Below, in pieces: positions 45,288 to 57,337 of a DNA stretch of 64,000 nt. The stretch comes from Bipolaris cookei (taxonomy: Eukaryota; Ascomycota; Dothideomycetes; Pleosporales; Pleosporaceae), in contig NRSV01000072.1 in the NCBI GenBank assembly GCA_002286855.1, positions 1-64,000 of the forward strand, written 5' to 3'. Position 1 is the stretch's first letter. Each line of letters starts with the position of its first letter. Position numbers and translations under genes: made by a program. The notes beneath the pieces are model-generated. The model saw only the letters and a program-made list of their open reading frames with translations. It was not told the origin of the DNA and did no database searches.

Positions 45288-48237
45288 CTAGGGAAGCGAC
45301 ATGTTCGTGTCGTCGTTCGTGGGATCGGCGACACCTTCACCATCCTGCTCCATGCTCTCAGGAACAGGGTCAGGCTCAGAAGCAAGAAGCTTGATCCTTG
45401 CTTCAACAGCCTCTTCTCCGACGACGGATTCTTCAACCTGAGCCTTGCGGATGAAGACAGTGTGCCAGCGCTTGCCCCAGGACTTGATTAGTTCAACCTC
45501 CTCTTCGGTCAATGCACCGCTGGAAGACTTCTCAAGCATTGTATCAGCCGAACCCTCTGCGACGCCGCGCGTAGAGTCCTCAATGTACTTGAACAGTTCC
45601 CGAGCGTTGTCTCTGTCCTTGGCTAGTGTAGCTTCAACCATCTCAATCTGTTCCTGCGGAAGACCCTTTTGAAGACGGGCGGATGCGATCTGGCGGTTAC
45701 GGTTGGTGACCTTGGCGACTGTGTTGGACACCATCTCGAAAACCCAGCTCTCAGTCAAAGCCTCTCCAGCGCCCATGTGGCTACCAAATACCCACTGGAC
45801 AACCGTCATTGGCGCAAGAATGGTATAGTTGAGCAGGATATCGATAATGCGGACGGCGACGCCAGGTTGGTCTTTCCAGTACCCCACCACGCTCGCTACA
45901 ATCTGACGGCGTGCAGTCTCGTTCTGAGAGATTTCCAGAAGGCGGTCCTTACCTCGCTCAATGCAAGACAGAACGTGGGACAGCGACTTGGCACCCAGAC
46001 GACAGATGGCAGTGACGAAAGCATCAGTTGAAGGCACGAGAACTTCTCCAACACCTTGCGCAAGAGCCTTCTCATGGATACTATCAATTGTGACTTGCAC
46101 TTCCTCTGCTGTAGCCTTCTTCCTCAGCTGGTTGAGCAAGGTCTGACCTTCAACAGCGTATGGGGTATCTAAAGCTAGTGTCAGCCATGCTCGCATTTAT
46201 GTCTAGTGCATACATACCTGGGTTGTCGTATTTGAAATCAGGACTGTTGTCCGCGTCTAGACGCTCGGGAATCAAAGAGTGCATAGGCTCTGGCAGAGTC
46301 GAACGGATGCGTTTTGCAAATGACAGTCTGATTTCCTTGTCCAAGGTAGCAAGGATGAATGCCTTTTTCGGGTGCAGATTCGAAAGCTCGAGATCGTCAA
46401 GCCTGATGTTGTTAGCACACCTCTATCACACACACACACTTTTAAACACACCATTCAGTCCACCTCCATCGGAACTCAAAGTTGCTAAGATGGTGCGAAA
46501 ACCAGTCGAGAAACCTATAGCCCAACTCAAGATCCATCATGGGCAGATTCTTATAAATCGTACGGATAGCCCTTCCAAGTGACGGTGCAATGGCAGCAGG
46601 GGCAACTTTGCAGCACTGAGTAATGAGCGAGTGGTAGTAGACAAGCTTGTGTTCGGCGCTAGGCAGCTTGAACAGTTGTGAGAAAATGGCGTCGATGATC
46701 ATATCTTCAGACTTGTACTGGATCTTGTCACCGACCAGCTCGCGAAACTTATCGAAGGGGGAACCACGCTTGGCGAAAATGTCGACAGACCAGTAGCAGT
46801 CCACATCGACGAGGAACTTGGCGACCATCTCCCGGTTGAAGTCAAGTTGATTGATGGTGTCAACGATAGCATCGCGTACAAGAGATGACGCAATGTCGGT
46901 CGTCTTAGGTACGGTATCGACTTCCTGGTCAGCGAAGAGGGAAAAGTAGGCCTCAGGAAAGACAGGCCTTGGGCCAGGGTTGACGGGAGATGGGATAGTG
47001 AATGTGGGGAAAGTGTGCGTCTGAGGAGCTGTAGGCAAAGCGTCTTCTTCCTTGGCGTTCATAATACGTAGTGCCTCGGGGTCAACGCGTGGAATACACC
47101 TGAGCTCGAATCCAGAATCCGCTTCAGCCGAAAGCTGCGCCTGGAGGAGGCCAATGACGCTATTGTAGCTGACTGGCTTCGACTCGAAATCACCAACGTA
47201 CGAGTGGATAAGGCTTTCGATGGGAATCATGTTGCTTGCCACAATGCCTGTGTTCTTCAACAATTGCCTTGCTTGCTCATGGAAGCGCTCTCCTCCAGCC
47301 ACGAGTGCGTAAGGGATGGTAAGGAGAATGATCTTGACGAGTTCGATACCGACAACCTAATCTTGTTAGCAAGGGACAGCTTGTGTCTTGCAGACCGCTT
47401 ACATCGTTCTCGTTGGCACTCTGCAGGTCCACAACCGTGTCGAAGAGCTGGCCAAGGAAGGTAAAAACGCCATCATCCTCATACAGCGATTGCAGACAGG
47501 CAAAGAACCTGAGAAGTAGTTTAAACTCTTTCCACTCTCCAGCGTTGAGAGCTGCTTGTGCCCTGTCCGAAACGCGCTTCATGGCCTCGATTGTAATTTC
47601 TGGCTTGACATCGTTTGCGTAGTAGGCAACGGCTGCAACAAATGGAATCTTAAAGGGTTGCTCGACAATACTAGGATGTGTCAGTGGGATTCAACATGCA
47701 GCCATGGTAATGCTTACAGCTGGACTAGGACATCGAAGAAGTCTGAGCGGAGACGCTCGTCGTCAAAATGCTCTCCAAAGTACTTTGCGATTTCAATGGC
47801 TTCGTCTTGCGGTAGCTTGGTGGAGCTGGCAATATTGAGAAGCAGTCTCCTCAGTTTTGGAAATGGGGGCTCTTCGTATCGGCGACGGGGGCCGTCGTCG
47901 TGGCGGCGTCTCTGGGGTCCACGGCGGTCGTCACCGCGGTAGTAGTTGTCGTTGTCATCTACGCGACCATGTCAGCACCGTCATTTGAAGATAAAGCAAT
48001 GCGCAGAACGAAGCAGTATATTGGAGAGTACAGCCTGGTGCGCATTACAATCATAAAATATCTTATGACTATCCCGTTTATGCATATTGACTGCGCAAGT
48101 TTGCCAGCAGACAAAAAAGTAGACTTACCGTCACGGCGGCGCTTGTTGTTCCCTCGATAACCACCGCGATCGCGTCTGTCGTCACGTCGGTCCTCGCGCC
48201 TATCATCGCGCTCCTCCTTAAAATCGATATCCGCCAT
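45288..48237 (-). CDS. CBC1: Nuclear cap-binding complex large subunit CBP80
   Basis: Six exons: 48237-48129, 47958-47718, 47670-47403, 47356-46452, 46402-46218 and 46168-45288; 862 residues, close to yeast Sto1/Cbc1 (861). With CBP20 it binds the mRNA cap in the nucleus and helps splicing, export and decay. The N-terminus is Arg/Asp-rich (DDRREDRRDDRRDRGGYRG), then MIF4G-like helical domains begin with YEEPPFPKLRRLLLNIASST. Further family blocks are FRELVGDKIQYKSEDMIIDA and YRFLDWFSHHLSNFEFRWRW, which runs into exon 5 as TEWLDDLELSNLHPKKAFI. Introns are 46-49 nt except the first (170 nt). The frame of exon 1 stays open for 142 codons upstream of this ATG (to 48663) and through the first intron as far as the TAG of its acceptor, so isoforms are possible. 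I chose 48237 because family members begin MAD- just before the Arg-rich tract. Confidence 0.93.
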
Positions 48238-49808
48238 GGCTGCGACAGAATCTGATTGATCCCTTTGCTTCAATGTCTCAAGTAAGAATTCCCAGTGTCG
48301 CGACGGCCTCGAATTACAGGTAGCGCGTGTGCTGTTGTTTGGGATGTCGTAGTCCTTGTATGTGTAGCTGTAGGGACGGTAGAAATCGCCGTGGGGGAAG
48401 CCAGAAGAGCGACCGTGGCGTCTGGCAATTCGGTTGCGATGTTTGCGGATGGGTCGCGAAAGTGGATTGTCGAGGTTGCTGCGCGGAAGTCGCTCTGGAG
48501 CATCCCCGAGAGCTTGTGATTCAAACGGGCTAGTGCCATTTGAGCTCTTGTCTTGGCGCTCCGTGCATGCATCTTCGACGTCAACGGACATGGACATGTC
48601 ATTCCTTGGCCAATTAGTGTCAACTAGGTGTTTTAGAGGACCGAAATCTGGTTTTCCATCCATTCTGAGCTGGTGCTATGCTTGAGACTGTATTGCTATG
48701 TCCCGAAAAAGGTCAATTTTGTTCAGTAGAGAGAAGTTCACAGCGTCAGTGAAGAGTATACCTGATGAAGCAGGAGAATAGATATTATGCTCACTTGGTT
48801 TTTCTAGACTGTGAGAGAATATGCAAGCACTCACTGTGAATTAGTATAGCATATATTGTTACTCTCACTACACTGCCCAGTAGTTGTTTTTGAAGGTGAG
48901 TTCGTATCTGGAGTAAAGGCAGGCAAGTACTGAATAAGACATGATGATGTACTGTTTTGGAAATCCCGTCTATTCTTTTGCTCATATCAGACAAATTTCA
49001 CGCGTAAAAGAGAATCAAGAAAAGGTCAAAAGGGCAAGAACATGAAGAGACTTGTATCCATTTAGGGAGTATGCGCAAAGGCAGGTAAGACAGCAGGGGT
49101 AGTCGTTGCCATGAAAGCCTTTGCTCCACTGTAGACATGCAATCCTTTGGTCTAATAGTGTTTCAGTGCCGGTCATAAATTTGCCAGTCCGTATGCTCTC
49201 AGTGCAAATGCCATTCTCCTCACAGGATCGCCGTTCCGACGGGTCAGGGTAAAACCGTCCAAATTGCGAAATGAGCCTCACCATCCGATGTTCAGCCCAT
49301 TGAATAGATCTTGAATAACAAAGAAAGAAGAAAACTCCCGCATGCAAGGCAGGTGACGCATCGTAAACCCATGCTGAAGCGTCGGAAATCGGATGAGCGA
49401 GACCCTTCCTCAGCTTTCCATACTCAGTACATCCCAAATTTTGCCAGCTCCCCATTCCTTCGATTGTGCAACCTTTTTGCGCCCATTCATCATGTCCAAA
49501 GGCAACTGAGGAACATCATCTGCAGTGCAGGCCCACCATCATTTCGCGTGAACGAAAAGGCCAGTAGCCCCGAAAGAAAAGTAAGCCAAGTCATTCTTTG
49601 TAAACGTGAATGTCGGTATCATTTCAAACGCGCGCAGACAAAGCAGAAAAGGGTGCGCTCCTCGTAGTATACACCTGATAAAACCGACGCCCATTTGAGA
49701 CTCCTTTTTGCATCTCTCCGGACGGAATAGCTTTGTGCTCAGGAGCGGAGAGGATCAAAAGTCGCCGCATGAAGAAATATTATCGTTTCGAATGACGGTA
49801 AGCATAGC
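48238..49808. other. Intergenic with upstream in-frame extension of CBP80
   Basis: From 48238 to 48663 the minus strand is open in frame with CBP80. The remainder is the GSK-3 3' flank, with a long minus-strand frame (49015-49455) that resembles no protein. No RNA gene recognised. Confidence 0.5.
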
Positions 49809-51401
49809 TTAATCCAACCTGGCCATCATCTGATCCTTGGTTAATGGCTTGAAGCTGGGCGATTCGAAGTCAAGGCCACGTGCAGCCAGTGTGGCGCGGT
49901 GGTGCGGCGGTATGAGCTGGCTGTTGAGGTGAGGGGCAATGGAGAGTTCTGGACGGGTTAGCTATTGTGCTGTGAGAGAAGAGAGTCAAGGGACTAGGCT
50001 CACCATGATGGGTGAAATTGTACAACTCTGGCAGATCGCGGGTGGCCCCGTTGGGGTGACGCGAGTCTGGCAGGCGTGTGTTGGGATCCCTCAGCTCGTC
50101 AAAGAATGGGTGGACCATGGCATCGATAGCTGAGAGACGTTGTGTAGGAGTGTACTCGAGCAGCTTGGAGATCAAATCGATGGCGCTAGGATCCGCCTTG
50201 CGGAAAACCTGAGGAGTTTGTGTGAGTAAATGCGGCACGGCAAATTGGGTGAGACCAAAAGTCCAAACATACCTTGCTGAATGGGTGAGGTTTGATTTGC
50301 GGGAACTTGTGCTCCATGTAGTTGGGGTTCATGGTGCGGATCTGATCGCGGGTGGGTGTTCCCAGCACCTTGATGATCTCTACCAGCTGGTCAATGCCCG
50401 ACTCGCCTGGGAAAAGCGGCTGTCCGAGCATCAGCTCTGCCATGACGCAACCTGTAGACCAGACATCTACACGCCAAATTAGTACACATACACACACCCG
50501 ACACAGTCTTGATCAAATGCACATACCAATCTTTGTCGTGTAGTTTGTGGCTCCGAAAATCAACTCAGGGGCACGGTAGTACCTGGAACAAATGTACGAC
50601 ACATTGGGCTCGTTCTCGACCAGGATCTTTGCACTTCCGAAATCGCACAGCTTTAGCACACCAGTCGAGGGGTCTAGCAGCAGGTTCTGGGGCTTGATGT
50701 CCCGATGGCAAATACCCTGGGAGTGGATGTAGGCAAGCGAGCGGAAGAGCTGGTAAATGTAGAGCTTGACTTCGAGGATAGGCATGACCGACTTCATCTT
50801 GTTGAAGTAGCGGGAGGCGCGATAGACGGTCTCTGGAACGAACTCGAGTACGAGATTCAGGTACACCTCGTCCTTCTGTGGCTGAAACGGTTAGCTACAC
50901 GACAGGCACAGACGCGCTTAGCTGCAGACACGTACCCGCTCGCCATTGTTGTAGAAGAAGGCCTTGAGCTCGACAATGTTGGGATGTCGGACAATGCGCA
51001 TAATCTGGAGTTCACGGTTCTGTTGGGGGGGGGGGGAAGTCAGCCGGGAGTCAGCCGGAGGGGAGCGCATATGGGAGGGAGGGAGGGGGGAAAGGGGGAA
51101 GGCGACGCGCAATACGCACCTTGAAGCGCTTGTCTTGGAGAACTCGTTTGATGGCCGCATCCTCACCACTAGGCGACAGCTTGGTCTGGAAGACGACACC
51201 AAAGGAGCCGTTGCCGACAATCTTGCATTGCGTGTAGGCAAGGTCCTTGTAGTCGCCGGTCAAGCCGTCTTGGACCTTTTCGCGGATAACTTCTGCAGTG
51301 GAGGGTGAGCATGGCAGCAATTGACATGGCGGATGGGAGGGGGTTGACTACTTACCACCCATTCTTAGCGAGGAAAAGGCCGATGGCCGGTTCTGGCTCA
51401 T
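49809..51401 (-). CDS. gsk3: Glycogen synthase kinase-3 (GSK-3)
   Basis: Seven exons: 51401-51356, 51292-51120, 51019-50936, 50875-50527, 50466-50273, 50208-50004 and 49948-49809; 396 residues. The first exon encodes MSQNRPSAFSSLRMG, the usual fungal N-terminus, which confirms the tiny exon. Kinase marks are GNGSFGVV (residues 43-49 region), Lys64, HRDIKPQN with Asp160, DFGSAK with Asp179, and the activation-loop Tyr195 in NVSYICSRYYRAPE. The pocket that reads a primed phosphate is intact (Arg75, Arg159, Lys184). No N-terminal inhibitory Ser segment as in animal GSK-3 is present. C-terminal sequence ELSIAPHLNSQLIPP to MMARLD matches fungal GSK-3. The kinase acts in growth, stress, mating/conidiation and virulence control in fungi. 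In the second intron the pyrimidine tract before the acceptor is a run of 12 C. Confidence 0.97.
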
Positions 51402-52057
51402 TGTTTGGAGTTATGCGTAGGGGAGGGGGCCCGCAAGCACTGCGCGGATTGCTATCGGGAGTGGGGCGGGCTGTAGGTGAGCAGGGTGTGGCAGGGTTTG
51501 CGAGGGTGATGGAGGAGAGCCGTAGTGGATATAGGCAAATACGGCGGCAGGCAGTGGCAGGTGGTGGACAGGCTTGGTGGTGGTGGTGGTTGAAGAGCAG
51601 CAGTAGCAACAGGGAGTAGGCGCGAGGTCGAGTGTCAAGAGGGCGTGGTCCCGCGTGCCGTCTGTGCAGTAGCAGGTGACGCTGGTGTGGCTGACGGAGC
51701 TAGCGACCAGGGCAGGCGCAGGTGGTGGCCGGAGCAGCGATGGGCAAGCAACGAGTACAGGGACTTTTTTGGGCTGTGCAGAGGCAGCAGAGGGAGAATT
51801 GAGGGCGAGGATATGCAGCTTGTGAAGGAGCGAGGAGAGGCGACGATGGGGTTGAGTGACGGCAGTGCTGGGGATGAAGGGCGGGGCAGCAGTCCTAGTG
51901 CTAGTTTGGGTGTCAACGTGACTGCAATTCACGTACTTGTCAGCGCGCAGGCCAGTAAGGGAGCGGCTAGGTCCAAGGGAACCATACAGGAGCGGGCAAA
52001 TCTGGTGCAGGAAATATGGACCTGCAGGAAAGGCGGGCTTTGCAGAGGGTGGACGAT

Positions 52058-52092
52058 GGATGTGGATGTGGATGTGGATGTGGATGTGGATG
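52058..52092. repeat. (GGATGT)n microsatellite
   Basis: Five perfect GGATGT units plus a partial one, followed by imperfect GATGAGGGACG copies. Confidence 0.9.
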
Positions 52093-52283
52093 AGGGACGG
52101 ATGAGGGACGGATGAGGGATGGATGAAGGGGTGGGGAGCAGCACACTACTAGACGAGGTTACTGTGTGCAGAGAGAAGAAGCAGAGTAGAAGCAGAGTAG
52201 AAGCAAAGTAGAAGCAGGAGCAGGAGCTGGAGCTGGAGCTGGAGCTGAAACAGAGAGGAACAGGCACACAAAAGGAGGCAGGT

Positions 52284-52357
52284 AGCCAGACAGCCAGCCA
52301 GACAGCCAGACAGCCAGACAGCCAGACAGCCAGACAGCCAGACAGCCAGACAGACAG
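52284..52357. repeat. (AGCCAGAC)n octamer tandem repeat
   Basis: About eight to nine copies of the octamer AGCCAGAC with one early shift (CAGCCAGCCAGAC). Just left of it lies a short (GGAGCT)4 run at about 52222-52247. Confidence 0.9.
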
Positions 52358-52807
52358 GCATGCACACACAGGGAGCATGCGCGCGTTCGGTCGTTCTTGA
52401 AACAGACGTCAGCAGCGTCGCCAGTCGCCTTCGTTTTTTTGCCCTCCGGTCGACACACCACACACACAGGCACACCACACCACAGGCACACCACACCATA
52501 GACACGACGACAACAACCGCGGGCACAGTGGCGTGGGCGGCGGCAGTGCTGGCGTTGACGCGCTGCTCGCCGAGTGCTGCTCGCCGGGTGCTGCTCATCA
52601 CCCGCCACGGTACATACATTGGCCGTGGTGACGATGACGATGGTGCTGCACACGACGCTGGCTCAACATGCCCATCTGCAGCTGCCGACGCCGGCCTGCA
52701 CGTGAGGCATGAGATTTTCCTGCCTTCGCCGCCATGCCACCATGCCGCCCGCAACAATAAGCTGCGCCCACTTGGCCGTGTCCGTGTCCGTGTCCGTGGC
52801 AGCTACG

Positions 52808-52889
<82 letters not shown>
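52808..52889. repeat. (CGACAG)n hexamer tandem repeat
   Basis: About 13.7 perfect copies of CGACAG. It translates as Ser-Asp or Arg-Cys/Ala-Val dipeptide runs in accidental frames, which should not be taken as genes. Confidence 0.95.
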
Positions 52890-52890
<1 letters not shown>

Positions 52891-55800
52891 GGCTAAACAC
52901 ACGCTGTCTGGCACGGGCACAACGGTCCAGCCATGCCACGGTATCGACTAGAGGGGCCGCCGCCCGTTGGTGAAGAGGAGCCTGCGTTGCGTGGCCGCTC
53001 TCTCGACACGACCGTTTGATGCCAATGCTGCTGCGAGCCGGCGAGGGGGAAATCCCTACAGCCACCCACTCCGCCTATGCTCTCCAGGGCCCCCGGTGCT
53101 TTAGCGAGCCTATCTCAACACTCCCAAGGCCTTTTTGGCGCTGCCGACTTGTCAATTTCATGCAGCACCAGCAGCCACGGCCCTGCCTGCACCGCTGCCC
53201 GCCAACCACAGCGGACGAGAAGAAAAAAAAGGGACAAAGGAAAAAAAGGTTTGCTGGCCGTCACAGCCACAGCAAGCACAGCGGGTGCAGGGGGTTTGGT
53301 TGGCCTTGGGCGCCCGTCCGAGTTCAGATGGAAGAGTGCAACGGCGGCCACGCCAACAAGACGACGACATCACATCGCATCGTGCTGCATCGCCAATCGC
53401 TTTGCAGCCATCCATGTCCGCCGCCGCCTGTTCTCCTGCCTCGTCATGGCTCTCAGACGCCCCGCCGCCGCCCTCGTGGTGCAGCTCCACTCCATGGCCA
53501 GCTGATGTTCTCCTTCACCCTGATCCTAGCGCCCCTCGTCTACAGCCGAATGCCCGGGCCTCCCAGAGCCCTGGCGTCGCCAGGCGCTGCATACTACTGC
53601 TGCTACTGTCTGCTCTCCTCCCAATCCTCTGATGCCTCCCATGCGCCCCCCCCCCATTGCCGCTCTGCGCATTTTCACACCATGCCCTCTCGGGCCACGG
53701 CCAAGCGCTGCTCCGCCCTCTGTGCAAGCTGCCACCCTTGACCGGCTGCCTGCACCGCCTGCTTACATTCCTGTTCCTGCTGCTGCTCCTGCTGCTCCTG
53801 CTCCTGCTCCTGCTCATACGTAGACACCACTATCCGGCCATGGCCACGGTCCACTGGCCGGTGTGTGAACGACTGCTCGGTGCGGGTTACACGCCTCATC
53901 TCTCGCTGTGTACCTGTATGCCTAAATGGGAAAAACTTGCAGCTTCCGCCCTTGTTGCATACTTACTCCTCATGACGCTCGTGCTCCCCTTCCTTGCCTC
54001 TCCCGCCCCATGCTACTGCTGCTGCAAGGCACGTGTCAATGGCCCTCACAAACACGTCTACACAGTAAATGCCTCTTGCTCAACACCTGCTCCTCTGCCG
54101 TCCACTCATCCTCCAACCCGACTATCCTCGTGGCCAGACCACCGTGCTCCGAAAAGCATGCGGCTGAAGCGACAACCACGGGGGGGTTTTTTTTGCATTT
54201 TTGGCGCATGTTGTGTGGGTAAGCTAACAGCCCAGCCCAGTTACACAATTTATCGTCGCCCGATTCGCCCCTCGTACGTCAACCTGCATCCTCGTTTAGC
54301 GCGTCTGGAATCAGCATCCATCCTATTGGCTCCCATCATGTGATTACCACCGCACCACGATGCTGCCGCCCGCTCAAGATGGATTCAGCACCTGCAGAAG
54401 AAATACCGAGCCCCACTGCCTCTACCATTCTTCCATCAGAATCATCCTCGCCTTGTATTTCGTTTTTGCTAGTAATGGTTACTCATGACCACTATTCGCC
54501 ATCGCCGATAGCAGAAAAGAAGTATTGTTGTTGAGCAATCGCCCCGTCAATCAAACCGCCGCACTGGTGCACAACAACTCCGTACCACCACTCTTCCCGC
54601 TCTGTCTTAGATCTGGCGGCGAGCCACCCCATCTGCGAACAAATTGCCTCGAAGCACGCTCAGCCATGCTCAGTTCTTGATTCGTCGACTAAACCTAAAT
54701 GCAATCTCACTGCAAGAGGGCCCATGTGTGCCCTCGTCAACCTTTGGGTAACATGTACAGACGCACCTCAGCCTTGTGGAGTGCCCATCCACGTTACACC
54801 AACGACTTGTCTTGACGAGCAATGTCAACAGGCCCATCATGCAGTCAAGCGCACGGCAATTCCGCACATGGAGTTTAGACTAAGCAGACTAAGTGCACCA
54901 AGTACTGTGCCGCTGCCTTTGTTTGGCTACCGGCATCGGCCGCATTGTCCGCAACCCGCATATGCGGTCACCATGTTTGAATCAGTCATGACACGATCAA
55001 AGGCCATTGTTGCATCTCGACCGTTTGTCACGCCATGTTGATGTCTATGTCCGGAGCAACTTCAAGCGCAAGATATGTTACTGCGATCAGTACTCAATAG
55101 ACAAGTGCCGACTTTTAGGATCTATGTATCCCCGAGCTGCAGCCGCACGGTAGCTCATATTGCCCCACTGCTCTTTACCTGCATTGCATATCTCGTCACT
55201 GGTTGTAAAACATACCATCTCCAATTCATTCCAGTTTCAAGAGCAATAGCTACAGCCTAATCTCAACAGTTTCATTTCCCGAGCCCCTGTGCTCCATGTG
55301 ATATCTACGGGATCTTAGTCTGCGCGCTAGAATCAGAACAGTTACACGGCTGAACTGGTCCTAAACCTATACCGAAATCTTGGCTCCGCACCCAGCACCA
55401 CTTCCGCAACTTGGGCTAGCTCACAGGATGTGAGAATATAACGGTGTTACCATGGATTTCTCTGCAGCTCAATTTCCGCAACACGAATGATACAGAGGAG
55501 TCCTCTAGTCACATTACGGACAAAGGCTGGTGGTGCTAGTCCAAGGCGCTCAACAACAGCATGACGTGCGGTATATGAACATGATCTGTCTCTAACCGGG
55601 TATTTTCTCATGTTTCTCATATCTCCAGGCTCTTGACTAGACACGTAATAATCCATAGGTTGTAGTAATCAAGTTAGCTGCCATCGACTGCTTTTGAAGA
55701 TGTTGTAATAGTAATTTAAGTTATATATGCCAGGTGCAACATTCAATTCAATCTTGCATGTGACTAAATCCAATAAGACATGATATGCATCTTCTACTTA

Positions 55801-57065
55801 ATTCTCACATATCTTTTCACTTGGTATATTGTTTCAAATGTCTACGTTATCACATGAACTGGTTTCCCGAAGTCTTGCAAAGATATATCAGCTGGTCGAC
55901 ATTTCGATTAACTTAGTTTCTGAAGCTGTATTCAGCCTTCTAAATGCTACCTCGACCTATTTCTGGCTAGTCCATCATATATGCTATACTGTTCGATTCT
56001 AACATGGTCCGTTTCCCCGTATCAACAGGCTGTAACAAAAAAACGCCTTAGGCATCATAAACATGGAAACCGTCAATTCGAGCCTGATTGACGTGCTTTC
56101 CTCTGATCTTGTGCCGATTTCAATTCTCTTTTGTAACAAGGGTCGGGTAAAGCCATAGGTATCGTATCTCTGTATCTGGACGACCTACTTGACGGCCTCT
56201 TAAGCGCTTCACTTCCGTATCTTGAAACCACTTCCTCGTTCAATACTATTCTTCTCGCCAACATGATCATGCGTGACTGCCTACATGAGAATAATTTCTG
56301 CCTGCCATAGTCAGGCTTTTGCGCTTGTATCATGCAAGAATGCAGTGGCTCAGTTTACAGTGGGTATTTTCAAATGAATAGCGGTAGCCTATCTGCCCAA
56401 GACCAGGCCCTATCAATCTTGACCAATAAATCAGACATTGATGTGGCCTGAATGCCTGAGTTCTGCATTTTTTTTTTCACGATGTTGAGCAAACTTCGCA
56501 AAAACAAATGCTGCTTGACAATTGCTCAAAAGTGCGACTTGCAATTAAGCCAGAAACGCCATATCGTGACCAAAAACGTACGACCACATCTCAACTACCC
56601 AGATATACACCTCCATCAATCTGTACGATCCCATCAAACCATCCCCTCCTCTTTTCGCCCCCAACATCTTCCCGACATATCGCCGAAACCATGCAAGCGC
56701 AATCACTTTCTCGCCGACTCAAACCCCAGACACCAAAAAATCCACCGTCTCAATCCCCACAATTATCCATAAGTATCACAGCCACATCACCTAGCTCCCA
56801 AAAACTCAGCCACAAAACGCATCGATAGGCTTTTACCCTGTCCCGGAAACATGTTCCGCAAGTCTGAAGGGGAAGAGAAAGGGCTGTTATTGCCAAGCCA
56901 ACATTGCTCGCTTACCCATGTGAAGAGGAGACGGGCGGCTATGCCCGTCTGCGAGTCGACCGGTACTATGCTGTTTAGCTGGTTAAGCCCTTCCTCTCCG
57001 GCCTTTCTCACTGGATATATGGCCAGTTTTGCGGAGTATTGCTTCTGCTGTTCCTTGCTTGACCG

Positions 57066-57091
57066 TTTTTTTTTGGGGGGGGGGGGGGGGG
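57066..57091. repeat. T9-G17 homopolymer junction
   Basis: Nine T followed directly by seventeen G and then further G-rich sequence. G-quadruplex formation is likely; the length of such a run is also error-prone in sequencing. Confidence 0.9.
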
Positions 57092-57337
57092 AAGGGGGAG
57101 GGGAGAATAGGACGGGACTGGCATGAGCTTATCTGGGGCTGTGTAGCGCGTGGGGTAGTAGGCAAGGCTGAATGCAAGCAGATTGTTTTCGGTGCTTGGC
57201 TCATTGCCTTAGTAGGGGAGGGTAGTTGGGTATATAACTAGTGTTACTTTCGTGGATTTACAGTTTGGATGAGTTAGGGAAGTTCATATCGTACTTCAAT
57301 TTAGTCAGCTCCTGGATCGAAACGGAATCGTAGCAAA

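Larger units (their letters stand above)
51402..57337. other. Long low-complexity gene-poor stretch
   Basis: Nearly 6 kb without a supported gene. The part next to GSK-3 (51.4-54.3 kb) is G/C-skewed and rich in short tandem repeats; it probably contains the promoter and a long 5' leader of GSK-3, on the minus strand. Open frames here have extreme compositions (Cys/His/Pro/Arg) and are by-products of the repeats. From 54.3 to 57.3 kb the sequence turns AT-richer with only short frames. Confidence 0.5.

Noticed and set aside
49015..49455. Minus-strand frame of 146 residues downstream of GSK-3
   Set aside because: No recognisable domain; composition and position fit 3' flank sequence.
52284..52357. 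Regularly spaced repeat that could be mistaken for a CRISPR array
   Set aside because: It is a simple octamer tandem repeat without spacers, in a eukaryotic genome.
52360..52896. Plus-strand frame of 178 residues ending in a Ser-Asp run
   Set aside because: The run is the (CGACAG)n microsatellite and the rest has microsatellite-like composition; no domain and no sensible start context.
53016..54343. Long plus-strand frames (241 and 228 residues) in the C-rich region
   Set aside because: They overlap in several frames with Cys/His/Pro-rich composition caused by C-rich DNA; no motif or splice pattern supports a gene.
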